Shown here piece by piece: positions 36,634-45,793 of a stretch of DNA of 64,000 bases. The DNA lies in the NCBI GenBank assembly GCA_036960565.1, contig JBALXQ010000031.1:1-64000 (forward strand), read 5' to 3'. The notes under the pieces are model-generated. The model was not told where the DNA came from, made no database searches, and saw only the letters and a list, made by a program, of their open reading frames with translations. The translations under genes and the position numbers were made by a program. The stretch is from Bermanella sp036960565 (lineage in GTDB: Bacteria > Pseudomonadota > Gammaproteobacteria > Pseudomonadales > Oceanobacteraceae). Within the stretch, counting starts at the first letter, position 1; the number at the start of each line of letters is the position of its first letter.

Positions 36634-37134
36634 TTAGGCTTTCTGCTTTGCGCGCCAGAACAATACCCCTGCTAAACCCACAAAACCCACAAACCACAAC
36701 AAAACCCATAAAGGCATAGAGAGCCCCATAAAGGCCCATTGTGCATCTGCGCAATTACCGTTGCCACGTAGCATAACCGTCAACACCTCAGCCCAAGGCA
36801 GTGTATCTACCATGTATTCAAGACTGGGACCGCAGGTAGGGATTTGATCAGCCGGTAAACTTTGAATCCAAACATGACGCCCTGCCACACCAATTCCAAA
36901 TAAAGCACTTAATCCCATTAAAGATGCGTGAAATTTTTGAGAGAAATTGTTTTTTGCTAGAAAAAATGCAGATAGACCAACCAAGCCAACTAGGAGTACC
37001 GCAATGCGTTGCATGATGCACAAGGGGCAAGGATCCAAAAACAATACGTATTCAAAATAATAAGCCGCCCCCAAAAGAGAGGCGCATATTAAAAATACGG
37101 CCAAGAATATATTTTGATTAGTAACCTTTATCAT
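36634..37134 (-). CDS. dsbB: Disulphide bond formation protein DsbB
   Basis: A 166-residue inner-membrane protein with four hydrophobic segments. It has the two redox pairs of the family: CPLC (Cys36, Cys39) in the first periplasmic loop, followed by IMQRIA, and Cys101/Cys128 in the second. It re-oxidises DsbA and passes electrons to quinone. It is preceded by its own upstream gap and divergent from the FliL-like gene. Confidence 0.95.
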   Translation of the reverse strand: MIKVTNQNIFLAVFLICASLLGAAYYFEYVLFLDPCPLCIMQRIAVLLVGLVGLSAFFLAKNNFSQKFHASLMGLSALFGIGVAGRHVWIQSLPADQIPTCGPSLEYMVDTLPWAEVLTVMLRGNGNCADAQWAFMGLSMPLWVLLWFVGFVGLAGVLFWRAKQKA

Positions 37135-37258
37135 TTCAGTGCCTTACTTAAGAAATAACTATAAAAATAGAAAACCGTAAAAACTTCACAACTTTCTGTC
37201 CATCACTTTTCAGCGCCTGAACTATGCTAAATACAGAAAAACCAAAAAGGTCTTAAAC

Positions 37259-37651
37259 ATGTTTCGTGTAATCACTGCATTAATTAGCCTAGCCATGGTA
37301 TTTAGTGTGCAGGCAGCCGATTCTGGCGCTCAATATGTCCACCTGCAACCAGCTTTTGTACTTAATTACGGAAATAATACCAAGGGACGCATGAAATACA
37401 TTCGCACCGATGTCGCTTTACGAGTCGTGGGTGCTGAAGCTGCAGGCAAGGTTAATCATCACCAAGCCTATATCCGCAACCAAATGGTACTATTATTAAG
37501 CCAACAAGATGATGTAGCTGTAAATAGTGCTCAAGGCCGAGAGAAGTTAAGACAAGTGGCACTGGAAGAAGTTCGCGCTCTTATGTCAGAGCTAGAAGGT
37601 CAGCCCTATGTGGAAGATTTGTATTTCCAGAATTTTGTTGCGCAGAATTAA
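37259..37651 (+). CDS. FliL-like exported protein
   Basis: A 130-residue protein with a cleavable-looking signal peptide (about 1-20, LISLAMVFSVQAA) and a FliL domain: YVHLQPAFVLNYG, YIRTDVALRVVG, HQAYIRNQMVLLLSQQ, and REKLRQVALEEVRALM. True FliL keeps an N-terminal membrane anchor and lies in flagellar operons; this one is alone, near dsbB and an RMF-like gene. Such solitary FliL-like proteins are common in pseudomonad relatives. The role is unknown and need not be flagellar. Confidence 0.82.
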   Translation: MFRVITALISLAMVFSVQAADSGAQYVHLQPAFVLNYGNNTKGRMKYIRTDVALRVVGAEAAGKVNHHQAYIRNQMVLLLSQQDDVAVNSAQGREKLRQVALEEVRALMSELEGQPYVEDLYFQNFVAQN

Positions 37652-37679
37652 AATATAAACCAAAGAAAAAACAGGATTA

Positions 37680-37883
37680 TTATAGAGATTCTCTAAGAAG
37701 TTTGGCCTGCTTTATATCAAATTGTTCTTTACCGTCCTGCCAACCTGCTTCCCAAGCAATCGCAATCACTTCAGCTTTAACTGGGCAATCACAAGACGGC
37801 TTGCCTACCATACCCGCCATAAAGCCGTGACGATAAGCTTTTTCTAAGCTTTCCACATCCCAATGACTTTTCACCAGCTCCAT
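37680..37883 (-). CDS. Ribosome modulation factor (RMF)-like protein
   Basis: A 67-residue protein. EKAYRHGFMAGMVGKP...CPV followed by AWEAGWQDGKEQF matches the RMF pattern (RAHQRGYQAGIAGRSKE.CP...WLGGWREA in E. coli), which dimerises and silences 70S ribosomes in stationary phase. Compared with E. coli RMF it has an acidic N-terminus and a longer tail, and the N-terminal basic residues are fewer. ATG at 37883 has AAGAGTAAG upstream. A possible promoter is TTGAAA-16 bp-TAGATT (about 37907-37934), and a perfect CRP-type site lies about 108 bp upstream. Function by family only. Confidence 0.72.
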   Translation of the reverse strand: MELVKSHWDVESLEKAYRHGFMAGMVGKPSCDCPVKAEVIAIAWEAGWQDGKEQFDIKQAKLLRESL

Positions 37884-37983
37884 AGTGCTTACTCTTGGTT
37901 TTTTTTAAATCTATCCTAGGAGAGTAGGATTTCAACCAATAAGTAAGACTTATCACGCCATCATGTAATTTCGGACACCAAAG

Positions 37984-37999
37984 TGTGATGTGGATCACA
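37984..37999. promoter_or_regulatory. Perfect CRP/Vfr-type site upstream of the RMF-like gene
   Basis: TGTGA-TGTGGA-TCACA is a full match to the CRP half-site consensus with 6-bp spacing; the palindrome extends to 11-bp arms (37979-37989 and 37994-38004). It overlaps the stop codon of gshA and lies about 108 bp before the RMF-like start. It may act as a gshA terminator hairpin, but no T run follows. Confidence 0.6.
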
Positions 38000-39590
38000 C
38001 TTTGTTTAGGTATTCCTTCAAGTACTGATCAAAGTTCAGGCTGTCTTCTAGCTCGATACTTTTTTGCTCCTGCAACGAATTTACTGCTATTTCCTGCCAC
38101 TGCTGAGCTTTCTGAACATCTAAAGCCTGCTGATGGGCCAAACCGTGCACTTGAGCCTGCTGCAAGGTAAATTCGCTAAATGAGGCCTGCTTTTCTGTCA
38201 TCTCATTTAATACTTTAGCGCTCGGTGTTAACTCTGAGTTATCAACACGCTCAAGCATTGTATCAAGGGCAGAAAGGTACTGGCCCCCGCCCTGCTTTTC
38301 ATCCAATAAATTGGCTAATGCTTTCATGTCCCCCAGTACTTCCAGTCCCCAATCCTTAAGTGAAACTTCAGTGCCTTTACGCATTAACTTAAATTCAGGA
38401 TTACGACCATCCAAAACTACATGGCGCTGATTGTCGGCCACTTCGCGACATTCAGCTTCGGCCAACACCGGACTTGGGCTCAATAGGCAATAGGATAAAA
38501 ACAGATCCATGAAGTGTATTTGTTCCTCATCTATACCCAGGCCAATAAAAGGATTTAAATCTAGGCAGCGTACTTCAATATATTCCACGCCGTGTTCATT
38601 CAACGCAGTAAGGGGTTTCTCGCCCTGTTTGCTATTGCGCTTAGGGCGAATATCAGAATAGTACTCATTCTCTATTTGCAACAAGTTGGTATTAAGCTGA
38701 AAGTATTCCTCGTCTTTTTTCACGCCCAATGTTTCATAGGCCGGTACCGATTGCTTCATAGCTTGCTGAAGCGTATTGGTGTAGCTAGACAGACCGTTAA
38801 AACACACAAACAACCCGTCTTGTGCATTATTTTGATAGCCCAGGCCGCTCATACGCAGACTCGTGGCATAGGGTAAATATAACGAATCTTGATCAAATTC
38901 TTTAAGAGGGTGCTCTTTACCTTCAACGAAGCTTTTATCAAGGACGGGACTTGCACCAAATAAGTACAGTAGCAACCAGGAATTACGACGGAAATTACGA
39001 ATAAGGGAGAAGTAGCCTTGGCTTATAAAATCTTTATCGGCTTCTTTGTTTTGAATCTGCGCCAGTTCGCTCCAGAGTTCGTCGGCTACCGAGAAGTTAT
39101 AGTGCAGCCCCGCAATACATTGCATCTTGCGACCATACCGATGCCATAAACCATGGCGATAAACGTGCTTTAGCTGGCCTACGTTAGAAGAACCATAGTG
39201 CGCAATTGGCACATCCAACTCTTTGTTGATCACCCCAGGCATAGACGCTGGCCATATAAGCTCATCGTCTAAATGCTGATATGTATAACTGTGAGCAATC
39301 TGTAGAAATTCCAATACATCTTTGGCGTTATCACGAACAGGGGTAATAAATTCCAGCAGAGCTTCGCTGTAATCTGTGGTGATATAGGGGTGTGTTAACG
39401 CGCTGCCGAGCTCACTCTGGTGAGATTGCTGGCTAATACTGGTGTCTGTCTTGACTCGCAGCCCTTCTTTCTCAATGCCACGGTAAAACGTTAACGTGGC
39501 TTTATCTGCCTGTTTAAGAGCAGTCAGGGTTTGCGTGAACGATAGTGACTGAGACAAAGGACATAATCCAAACGGTACAATTGCCAGCAT
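37995..39590 (-). CDS. gshA: Glutamate-cysteine ligase
   Basis: A 531-residue cytoplasmic enzyme, first step of glutathione synthesis, of the enterobacterial GshA family. Motifs: GIEKEGLRV, ELGSALTHPYITTDYSEALLEFITP in the N-terminal third, and EYIEVRCLDLNPF for the metal/ATP site. The length is close to E. coli GshA (518). The N-terminal lead of about 25 residues looks a little long; no better start was seen. The stop overlaps a CRP-type palindrome. Confidence 0.95.
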   Translation of the reverse strand: MLAIVPFGLCPLSQSLSFTQTLTALKQADKATLTFYRGIEKEGLRVKTDTSISQQSHQSELGSALTHPYITTDYSEALLEFITPVRDNAKDVLEFLQIAHSYTYQHLDDELIWPASMPGVINKELDVPIAHYGSSNVGQLKHVYRHGLWHRYGRKMQCIAGLHYNFSVADELWSELAQIQNKEADKDFISQGYFSLIRNFRRNSWLLLYLFGASPVLDKSFVEGKEHPLKEFDQDSLYLPYATSLRMSGLGYQNNAQDGLFVCFNGLSSYTNTLQQAMKQSVPAYETLGVKKDEEYFQLNTNLLQIENEYYSDIRPKRNSKQGEKPLTALNEHGVEYIEVRCLDLNPFIGLGIDEEQIHFMDLFLSYCLLSPSPVLAEAECREVADNQRHVVLDGRNPEFKLMRKGTEVSLKDWGLEVLGDMKALANLLDEKQGGGQYLSALDTMLERVDNSELTPSAKVLNEMTEKQASFSEFTLQQAQVHGLAHQQALDVQKAQQWQEIAVNSLQEQKSIELEDSLNFDQYLKEYLNKV

Positions 39591-39688
39591 TATAGCTGGC
39601 TCAGTCGTAAGGGAAAGTATTGGAGAGGGAACGGATTGTCTTATTTACTCTATTCCCTCTTTTTTATATTGAATGCCGGCCCTGGAGC

Positions 39689-40087
39689 CTAGCTAGATGC
39701 GGTCTCACAATTCATAGCCCTATGAATTGGCACCACTACTTTTTCTTCATAATTCCACATAGCACCCGTAGCATAATCGATAAAAAATCCAACTAAATTA
39801 AGTGAGTTCAACCAATAACTTGCCGTCAATTCTTTTTTTACCACGACTTTGGTTACTCCATAGCAAGGCTCATCTACCTGTACAATATAATCGCTGCTGT
39901 GCGCACCTGGTTGAATATTGATTATTGTAGGAGTGATATCTTTATAAGTTCCTGAAGGCGTTAGAACAGAAACAGGAACATTATGGTTTCCGTAACTGTT
40001 TAACCTTACATTTTGCTCGGATTCATTAAACATAGTTGAGCAACCAGATACCCCTAATATGGCTAATCCTGCTATTACTTTTTTCAT
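39689..40087 (-). CDS. Small lipoprotein of unknown function
   Basis: A 132-residue lipoprotein with lipobox VSGCS (Cys16). The body (NVRLNSYGNHNVPVSVLTP...YKDITPTIINIQPGAHSSDYIVQ) is a small beta-rich fold, then a hydrophobic segment LNSLNLVGFFIDYATGAMW that could touch the membrane. It resembles lipoproteins of phage or plasmid regions in layout, but I do not recognise a family. It lies alone downstream of tex with a terminator between. Confidence 0.65.
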   Translation of the reverse strand: MKKVIAGLAILGVSGCSTMFNESEQNVRLNSYGNHNVPVSVLTPSGTYKDITPTIINIQPGAHSSDYIVQVDEPCYGVTKVVVKKELTASYWLNSLNLVGFFIDYATGAMWNYEEKVVVPIHRAMNCETASS

Positions 40088-40096
40088 TTTCTTCCT

Positions 40097-40129
40097 TAAA
40101 AATTAGGCCGCAGAAATCTACGGCCAATT
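40097..40129 (-). terminator. Terminator after tex
   Basis: On the minus strand, AATTGGCCG and CGGCC(T)AATT form a stem with one bulge and a 10-base loop, followed by TTTTTA. It lies 19 bp downstream of the tex stop, before the lipoprotein gene. Confidence 0.8.
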
Positions 40130-40147
40130 AAATATCCCTGTATTGCC

Positions 40148-42490
40148 TTACAGGCGCTTACTTTTTTTCTTCTGGGCCTGAGCAAACAGGGCAGCCATAC
40201 CACCACCATTGGTTTCACTGGCTGGTGGGGCGCTATGTGTGCGCTGTGGAGCACGACCTTTAGGTTTACGCTCGCCTCTAGGTGTGGCTTTTTCAGCTTG
40301 ATAATCTTCACTGCTATCGGTCATGCGCATAGACAAGGCAATACGTTTACGCGGAGCATCCACTTCCATGACCTTCACTTTCACTACATCTCCGGCTTTC
40401 ACTACTTCACGGGGATCATCGATGAATTTGTCACTCATCATACTGATATGCACTAACCCATCTTGGTGAACACCTATATCAATAAAGGCACCAAAAGCAG
40501 TAACGTTCGTGGCAACACCTTCTAAAATCATGTCGTCACGTAAGTCTTTTATTTCTTCCACACCCTCTTTAAATTCGGCGGTAACAAATTCTGGGCGAGG
40601 ATCACGCCCAGGTTTTTCTAGTTCACTCAAGATATCTTTAACGGTCAGCAAACCCACTTCGTCGCTAACAAACTCACTGGCATTAACGGCCTTCAAGAAA
40701 GCACTGTCACCCATGATAGATTTCACATCACGCTGAGATTTTTCACTGATAACCTTCACTACCGCATAAGATTCAGGGTGAACAGAGCTTGAATCCAATG
40801 GATTCTTGGCATTGCTAATTTTTAAAAATCCGGCCGCCTGCTCAAACGTTTTAGCGCCTAAACGTGGCACTTTTTTCAATTCGGCTCGGCTCTTGTAAGC
40901 ACCGTTTTCTTCACGAAAGGCAACAATATTAGCAGCGATAGTAGTATTCAAACCCGATACCTTGGTCAGTAAGGGCACAGACGCAGTATTTAAGTCTACT
41001 CCCACCGCATTCACACAATCTTCCACCACTGCCTCCAAAGAGCGGACCAAAGCAGGCTGGCTCACATCGTGCTGATACTGGCCCACACCAATAGCCTTGG
41101 GCTCAATTTTCACTAATTCGGACAAAGGGTCTTGCAAACGACGAGCGATGGAAATTGCCCCACGTATGGTCACATCTAAATCTGGAAATTCTTTTGCGGC
41201 TAATTCTGACGCACTGTATACAGACGCACCCGCTTCACTAACAATTATTTTTTGTACTTTTTTAAGCTCGGGTGTTTCTTTAAGTAAGTCGGCGACAATT
41301 TTGTCGGTTTCACGACTGCCTGTGCCGTTACCTATGGCAATCAGGCTTACGTCATACTTTGCACATAGAGCTTTCAATACAGCCTTACTCTTGGTGACTT
41401 GATTCTGCGGTGGCGTAGGATAAATGACACCGTGATCTAAAACTTTACCTGTAGCATCCACTACTGCCACCTTGCAACCACTGCGCATACCTGGATCCAA
41501 ACCAATAGTGACCTTGTGACCGGCTGGAGCCGCCAATAACAAATCTTTAAGGTTGGTGGCAAATACTTTAATGGCGTCGTCTTCGGCACTCTCACGCACT
41601 TTACCTACTAGCTCCGTTTCAAGATGAGTTAATAACTTTACTCGCCAGGTCCATTTAACAACTTCGGCTAACCAGGTATCGCTTGCACGACCTTTATTTT
41701 CAATGTCGTAAAAACCCGCCACCATACCTTCACAAGGACTAGGAGCTAGGCGATCAGCTGGATCACCTACTATTAAATTGGCAGATAAAATCCCTTCGTT
41801 TCGACCACGTAATATGGCCAAAGCGCGGTGACTTGGTACTTTTTTAAGAGCCTCATCGTGTTCAAAATAATCTTGGAATTTAGCGCCTTCGCTCTCTTTT
41901 CCCTGCATGATGCGTACGCTTAAGATTCCCTCTTCCCACAAGAAACTTCTTAATTTCTGTAGCAAATCAGCACTTTCCGCAAAGCGCTCCATTAAAATAA
42001 ATTTAGCACCGTCCAAAGCCGCTTTGGTGTCACTAATGCCCTTATCTGCATCGATAAAAGTTTGGGAATGAACTTGAGGGTCTAGTGTTGGATCTTGTAA
42101 AAGCTGGTTAGCCAAAGGCTCAAGACCTGCTTCAATAGCAATTTGTCCCTTAGTACGGCGCTTTTGCTTAAAGGGTAGGTACAAGTCTTCTAAACGGTTT
42201 TTGGTCTCGGCTTTGTTGATATCGGCCTGTAGTTCCGAAGTCAGCTTACCCTGCTCATCAATGCTTTTAAGAATGGCAGTGCGGCGTAATTCAAGTTCGC
42301 GCAAATAGCGTAGGCGCTCCTCTAACTGACGTAATTGATTATCGTCTAATTCACCCGTGACTTCTTTACGGTAGCGAGCAATAAAGGGAACTGTGGCGCC
42401 TCCGTCCAGTAGCGCAACAGAGGCCGAAACCTGCTGAATTTGAACGTTTAATTCTTGGGCAATTACTTGTGCAATACGATCCATATACAA
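40148..42490 (-). CDS. tex: Transcription accessory protein Tex
   Basis: A 780-residue nucleic-acid-binding protein: N-terminal helical Tex domain, YqgF/RuvC-like domain (about 325-430, TIGLDPGMRSGCKVAVVD), helix-hairpin-helix segments (about 500-560, VGVDLNTASVPLL and GAKTFEQAAGFL) and an S1 domain (about 650-725, VATNVTAFGAFIDIGVHQDGLVHIS). The tail is Lys/Arg-rich (KKKSKRL). Acts in transcription/translation in the cytoplasm. ATG at 42490 or Met3 at 42484 may be used. Confidence 0.96.
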   Translation of the reverse strand: MYMDRIAQVIAQELNVQIQQVSASVALLDGGATVPFIARYRKEVTGELDDNQLRQLEERLRYLRELELRRTAILKSIDEQGKLTSELQADINKAETKNRLEDLYLPFKQKRRTKGQIAIEAGLEPLANQLLQDPTLDPQVHSQTFIDADKGISDTKAALDGAKFILMERFAESADLLQKLRSFLWEEGILSVRIMQGKESEGAKFQDYFEHDEALKKVPSHRALAILRGRNEGILSANLIVGDPADRLAPSPCEGMVAGFYDIENKGRASDTWLAEVVKWTWRVKLLTHLETELVGKVRESAEDDAIKVFATNLKDLLLAAPAGHKVTIGLDPGMRSGCKVAVVDATGKVLDHGVIYPTPPQNQVTKSKAVLKALCAKYDVSLIAIGNGTGSRETDKIVADLLKETPELKKVQKIIVSEAGASVYSASELAAKEFPDLDVTIRGAISIARRLQDPLSELVKIEPKAIGVGQYQHDVSQPALVRSLEAVVEDCVNAVGVDLNTASVPLLTKVSGLNTTIAANIVAFREENGAYKSRAELKKVPRLGAKTFEQAAGFLKISNAKNPLDSSSVHPESYAVVKVISEKSQRDVKSIMGDSAFLKAVNASEFVSDEVGLLTVKDILSELEKPGRDPRPEFVTAEFKEGVEEIKDLRDDMILEGVATNVTAFGAFIDIGVHQDGLVHISMMSDKFIDDPREVVKAGDVVKVKVMEVDAPRKRIALSMRMTDSSEDYQAEKATPRGERKPKGRAPQRTHSAPPASETNGGGMAALFAQAQKKKSKRL

Positions 42491-42737
42491 CTCATACGAT
42501 ATTTATTATTAATGACAACTCAACGGCCTAGCTGACAATTAGGCTGGCTCAGTATAAAGCAGTCCGTCGCCGTGTACAGCCTAACAAGAGTGCAAAAATT
42601 CAGTGTTAACATCAGCCGTTAATCCAGCCTAACTGCTCTATTCGAGCTTAACAAAATAGGGGATATAAGAAGTCGATGCAGGCCAGACATGGCGAATCTA
42701 AGCTATGCTTGTAATACAGCAGCAATAGGTCAGAAGA

Positions 42738-43586
42738 GTGTTATTCACCGCTTTAAAAGTATTAGCATTGAGCTTTATATTTTCATCTTTTAGCCATGGA
42801 GATTCTATAAAGTGGCTGCTGTCTGATTGGCCCCCCTACCAATACCAACAAGGTGGCCAATATATGGGTTATTCGGTGGACACATTAAAGGTCGTTCTAA
42901 AATACCTGACACAACATGATCATGACTTTCAAATTAGTAACTACAAGCGGCGTCATTCTAAATTTAAACATAAGGAGAAGGTGTGTACATTTGGCATCAG
43001 TAAAAATGCCGAACGTGAAGAGTATATGCATTTCAGCGTTCCCGCCGAATTGTATTTCCCCATTCAAATCTTCATGCGCTTGGATACCTATAATAATCTG
43101 GGCAAACCTAAATTAGTCTCCCTCAAAGACCTGTTAAGACAAAGTGCCGGGACGCTTGCCATCACCCCTGGTGTTATCTATAGCTCTGAGGTGGATAAGC
43201 TTATTAATGATAAGCAGTTTGAAAATAGTATTTTTATCAATACCACAAAAGCCATATCTAAAAACCTTTACGGCATGCTGCTGTTGGATAGAGTCGATTT
43301 TTTACTAGATTGGCCTCCTGAAGGTCGATATGGTTTGGACCTAGTAAAAGCCGAAGGCCAGGTTATCTCGGTAATACTGGAAGAAGCCTCGGAAATGAGC
43401 CTGGCTTATGCTGCCTGCCCTAAAACGGAGTGGGGAAGAAAGATGGTACTTCAGATTAACCGCGCCCTAGCTAGCGCGCATAAAGATTCAAGCTATACCA
43501 ACGCCTATCAAGCATTTCTGGACCCTTACTTAGTGAATGTTTACGTGGGGGAATTTAAACGCCGTATATTGAATATGGGGAAGTGA
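42738..43586 (+). CDS. Orphan periplasmic substrate-binding-like protein
   Basis: A 282-residue exported protein with GTG start and CAGAAG upstream. Signal peptide about 1-20 (LALSFIFSSFSHG), then a family-3 binding-protein-like fold beginning IKWLLSDWPPYQYQQGGQYMG, with CTFGISKNAEREEYMHFSVP and LLDRVDFLLDWPP. Two cysteines (VCTFG, AACPK) may pair. No transport genes are adjacent. It resembles the protein at 26838-27584 only in general fold. Confidence 0.75.
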   Translation: MLFTALKVLALSFIFSSFSHGDSIKWLLSDWPPYQYQQGGQYMGYSVDTLKVVLKYLTQHDHDFQISNYKRRHSKFKHKEKVCTFGISKNAEREEYMHFSVPAELYFPIQIFMRLDTYNNLGKPKLVSLKDLLRQSAGTLAITPGVIYSSEVDKLINDKQFENSIFINTTKAISKNLYGMLLLDRVDFLLDWPPEGRYGLDLVKAEGQVISVILEEASEMSLAYAACPKTEWGRKMVLQINRALASAHKDSSYTNAYQAFLDPYLVNVYVGEFKRRILNMGK

Positions 43587-43947
43587 ACTGGAATTTTATT
43601 TGGTGCAATACAAGCTCTACGTCGCTGACTAACTTTCAGCAGTAACTTCGCACCAACTGACTAATCGCTGCTTAGGAATTTTCTTTTAAAGAAATTATTT
43701 AGTAATTGACAAACACCGGCTGTGCATTTTCAAAGCAACGATTCAGCAGCTGATAAACGCCGCTCCTGCGCATCCTGAATATAGCTCACTGGCATCCCTG
43801 CCACCGCTATATACGTATATCCCTATACGCAAAAACCCGAGCAAGCTCGGGTTCTTAATAGCACCTAGGGTGAGGTGAATTCTTTAGTTTTGTATAAAAT
43901 TTATTGGAGCATCCTGCTCTCTAAAACTTTATACAAATGACACTAAA
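43587..43947. other. Intergenic region before pckA 3' end
   Basis: No gene seen. It contains the small hairpin TGGCA-TCCC-TGCCA (43790-43803), which shares the TCCCTG core with hairpins at 742, 45684 and 50375, then the pckA terminator, then a nested structure: outer arms TTGTATAAA/TTTATACAA (43890-43898, 43928-43936) around inner arms GAGCA/TGCTC (43907-43911, 43915-43919), just beyond the pckA stop. Confidence 0.7.
43829..43853 (-). terminator. Terminator for pckA
   Basis: A 9-bp perfect stem, AACCCGAGC/GCTCGGGTT, with a 2-base loop; on the minus strand it is followed by TTTTTG. It lies about 95 bp beyond the pckA stop. Confidence 0.85.
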
Positions 43948-45483
43948 TTAAACTTTAGGACCAGCTTCACGAATGGCGCCAGAAACGTCATATTTAGTGA
44001 AGTTATCAACAAACTGCTGTGCTAAGCCGGCTGCTACTTCGTCGTACTTAGCTTGATCGCTCCAAGCGCCACGAGGGTTAAGTAGCTTGCTATCAACACC
44101 TTCAACTGTCTTAGGAACTTGTAAACCAAATACTGGAATAGTTTCGGTTTCACAATCACGTAAGGCGCCAGACTGAACCGCTGCAATTACTGCACGAGTC
44201 GTTGGAATAGAGAAGCGTTCGCCGCCCGCACCGTTTGGACCACCAGTCCAACCGGTGTTCACAAGATAAACCTGTGAATCAAATTCTGTTACACGCTTCA
44301 TTAACAATTCAGCGTATTCACCTGCTGGACGCGGGAAGAAAGGCGCTCCAAAACAAGTAGAGAAAGTAGATTTAAGACCTTTAGATCCACCCATTTCAGT
44401 AGAGCCAACAAGTGCTGTGTAACCGCTTAGGAAGTGGTAAGCCGCTTGTTCTTTAGAAAGAATAGAAACAGGAGGCAATACGCCAGTCATATCGCAAGTT
44501 AAGAAGATAACCGCTTTAGGCTCGCCAGCTTGATTTTCAAGAACACGCTTTTCAATGTGCTCAAGAGGATAAGCACAACGGCCATTCTCAGTTAGGCTTA
44601 CGTCGTTGTAATCGGCTTGACGAGTCTCGCCATTCATTACAACATTTTCTACGATGGCACCAAATTTAATGGCATCCCAGATAACAGGTTCGTTCTTTTG
44701 AGAAAGATCGATGGTCTTCGCGTAGCAACCGCCTTCAATATTAAATACTGTGCCTTTGCCCCAACCGTGTTCGTCATCACCAATAAGGTAACGGCTTTGG
44801 TCTGCAGAAAGAGTAGTTTTACCGGTACCAGATAGACCGAAGAACAAGCAAGTATCGCCTTCTTCGCCCACGTTGGCAGAACAGTGCATAGGCAGCACGT
44901 CTTTTTCAGGCAATAGGAAATTCTGTACAGAGAACATGGCTTTTTTCATTTCGCCGGCGTAACGCATGCCTGCTAATAATACTTTGCGAGCAGCAAAGTT
45001 AATGATAACTGCGCCATCTGAATTAGTACCGTCACGCTCAGGTACACATTCGAAGTTGGCAACGTTAAGGATTTGCCATTCTTCTTTGTCGCTTGGGTTA
45101 AATGTTTCTGGGCGAATAAATAAGTTACGGCCAAACAAGTTCTGCCAAGCAGTTTGTGTGGTCATTTTAACTGGAAGATAATGGTTTGAATCTGCGCCCA
45201 CATGAACCATAGATACAAATTGGTCATGCTGATCTAAATAGGCTTCAACGCGATCCCACAAAGCGTCAAATTTGGTGGCATCAAAAGGACGGTTAACATT
45301 GCCCCAGTCGATGGCATCTGAAGTGCTTGGCTCTTGAACGATGTAACGATCCATTGGAGAGCGGCCAGTACGCTTGCCAGTCTCAACAACTAAAGCACCA
45401 TTGTCTTGTAAACGGCCTTCGCCGTTGGCAAGTGCTTTTTCTACGAGTAATGCAGAAGAAAGGTCAGTGTATACGGTGGTCAT
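43948..45483 (-). CDS. pckA: Phosphoenolpyruvate carboxykinase (ATP)
   Basis: A 511-residue gluconeogenic enzyme converting oxaloacetate and ATP to phosphoenolpyruvate. Motifs: TGKRTGRSPMDRYIV, the P-loop FFGLSGTGKTTLSAD, metal/substrate residues in DDEHGWG and NIEGGCYAK, and VNTGWTGGPNG. The ATG at 45483 (MTTVYTDLS) is chosen by comparison with pseudomonad PckA; an ATG 15 bp upstream is possible. The 310-bp region upstream has no gene but holds another TCCCTG hairpin (45684-45698). Confidence 0.96.
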   Translation of the reverse strand: MTTVYTDLSSALLVEKALANGEGRLQDNGALVVETGKRTGRSPMDRYIVQEPSTSDAIDWGNVNRPFDATKFDALWDRVEAYLDQHDQFVSMVHVGADSNHYLPVKMTTQTAWQNLFGRNLFIRPETFNPSDKEEWQILNVANFECVPERDGTNSDGAVIINFAARKVLLAGMRYAGEMKKAMFSVQNFLLPEKDVLPMHCSANVGEEGDTCLFFGLSGTGKTTLSADQSRYLIGDDEHGWGKGTVFNIEGGCYAKTIDLSQKNEPVIWDAIKFGAIVENVVMNGETRQADYNDVSLTENGRCAYPLEHIEKRVLENQAGEPKAVIFLTCDMTGVLPPVSILSKEQAAYHFLSGYTALVGSTEMGGSKGLKSTFSTCFGAPFFPRPAGEYAELLMKRVTEFDSQVYLVNTGWTGGPNGAGGERFSIPTTRAVIAAVQSGALRDCETETIPVFGLQVPKTVEGVDSKLLNPRGAWSDQAKYDEVAAGLAQQFVDNFTKYDVSGAIREAGPKV

Positions 45484-45793
45484 GTGTGGCCAATCCATTT
45501 GTAGGTCATCTGGCTTGTGGCCAGAAAACTGAAAACATTACCGCTATAAATCAAGGTAGGATTCAAGCGAATTATAATTTTTTAGGGCCGCGATTATGCC
45601 AGAAAATATACATCAGGCGAATAGTCTAGACCCAAAAAGAGACTCCCTTGGCCAGTATTGTCATGATTTAGTGACAAACTAGGGTGCATTCCCTGCACAC
45701 ATCAGGGTCATACAGGATATTTATGCCAATTATCTTTACTATAAATTGGATTTATTATCGTATAAATGCGCCAAAATATCGCTAATTAGGACA
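45484..45793. other. Intergenic region between hslO and pckA
   Basis: No gene seen. It should hold the pckA promoter. A hairpin GTGCA-TTCCC-TGCAC lies at 45684-45698. No strong terminator for hslO was found. Confidence 0.5.

Noticed and set aside
37979..38004. Palindrome as a simple gshA terminator
   Set aside because: No T run follows on the minus strand and the inner 16 bases match the CRP consensus exactly, so a regulatory site is the better reading; a double role is not excluded.
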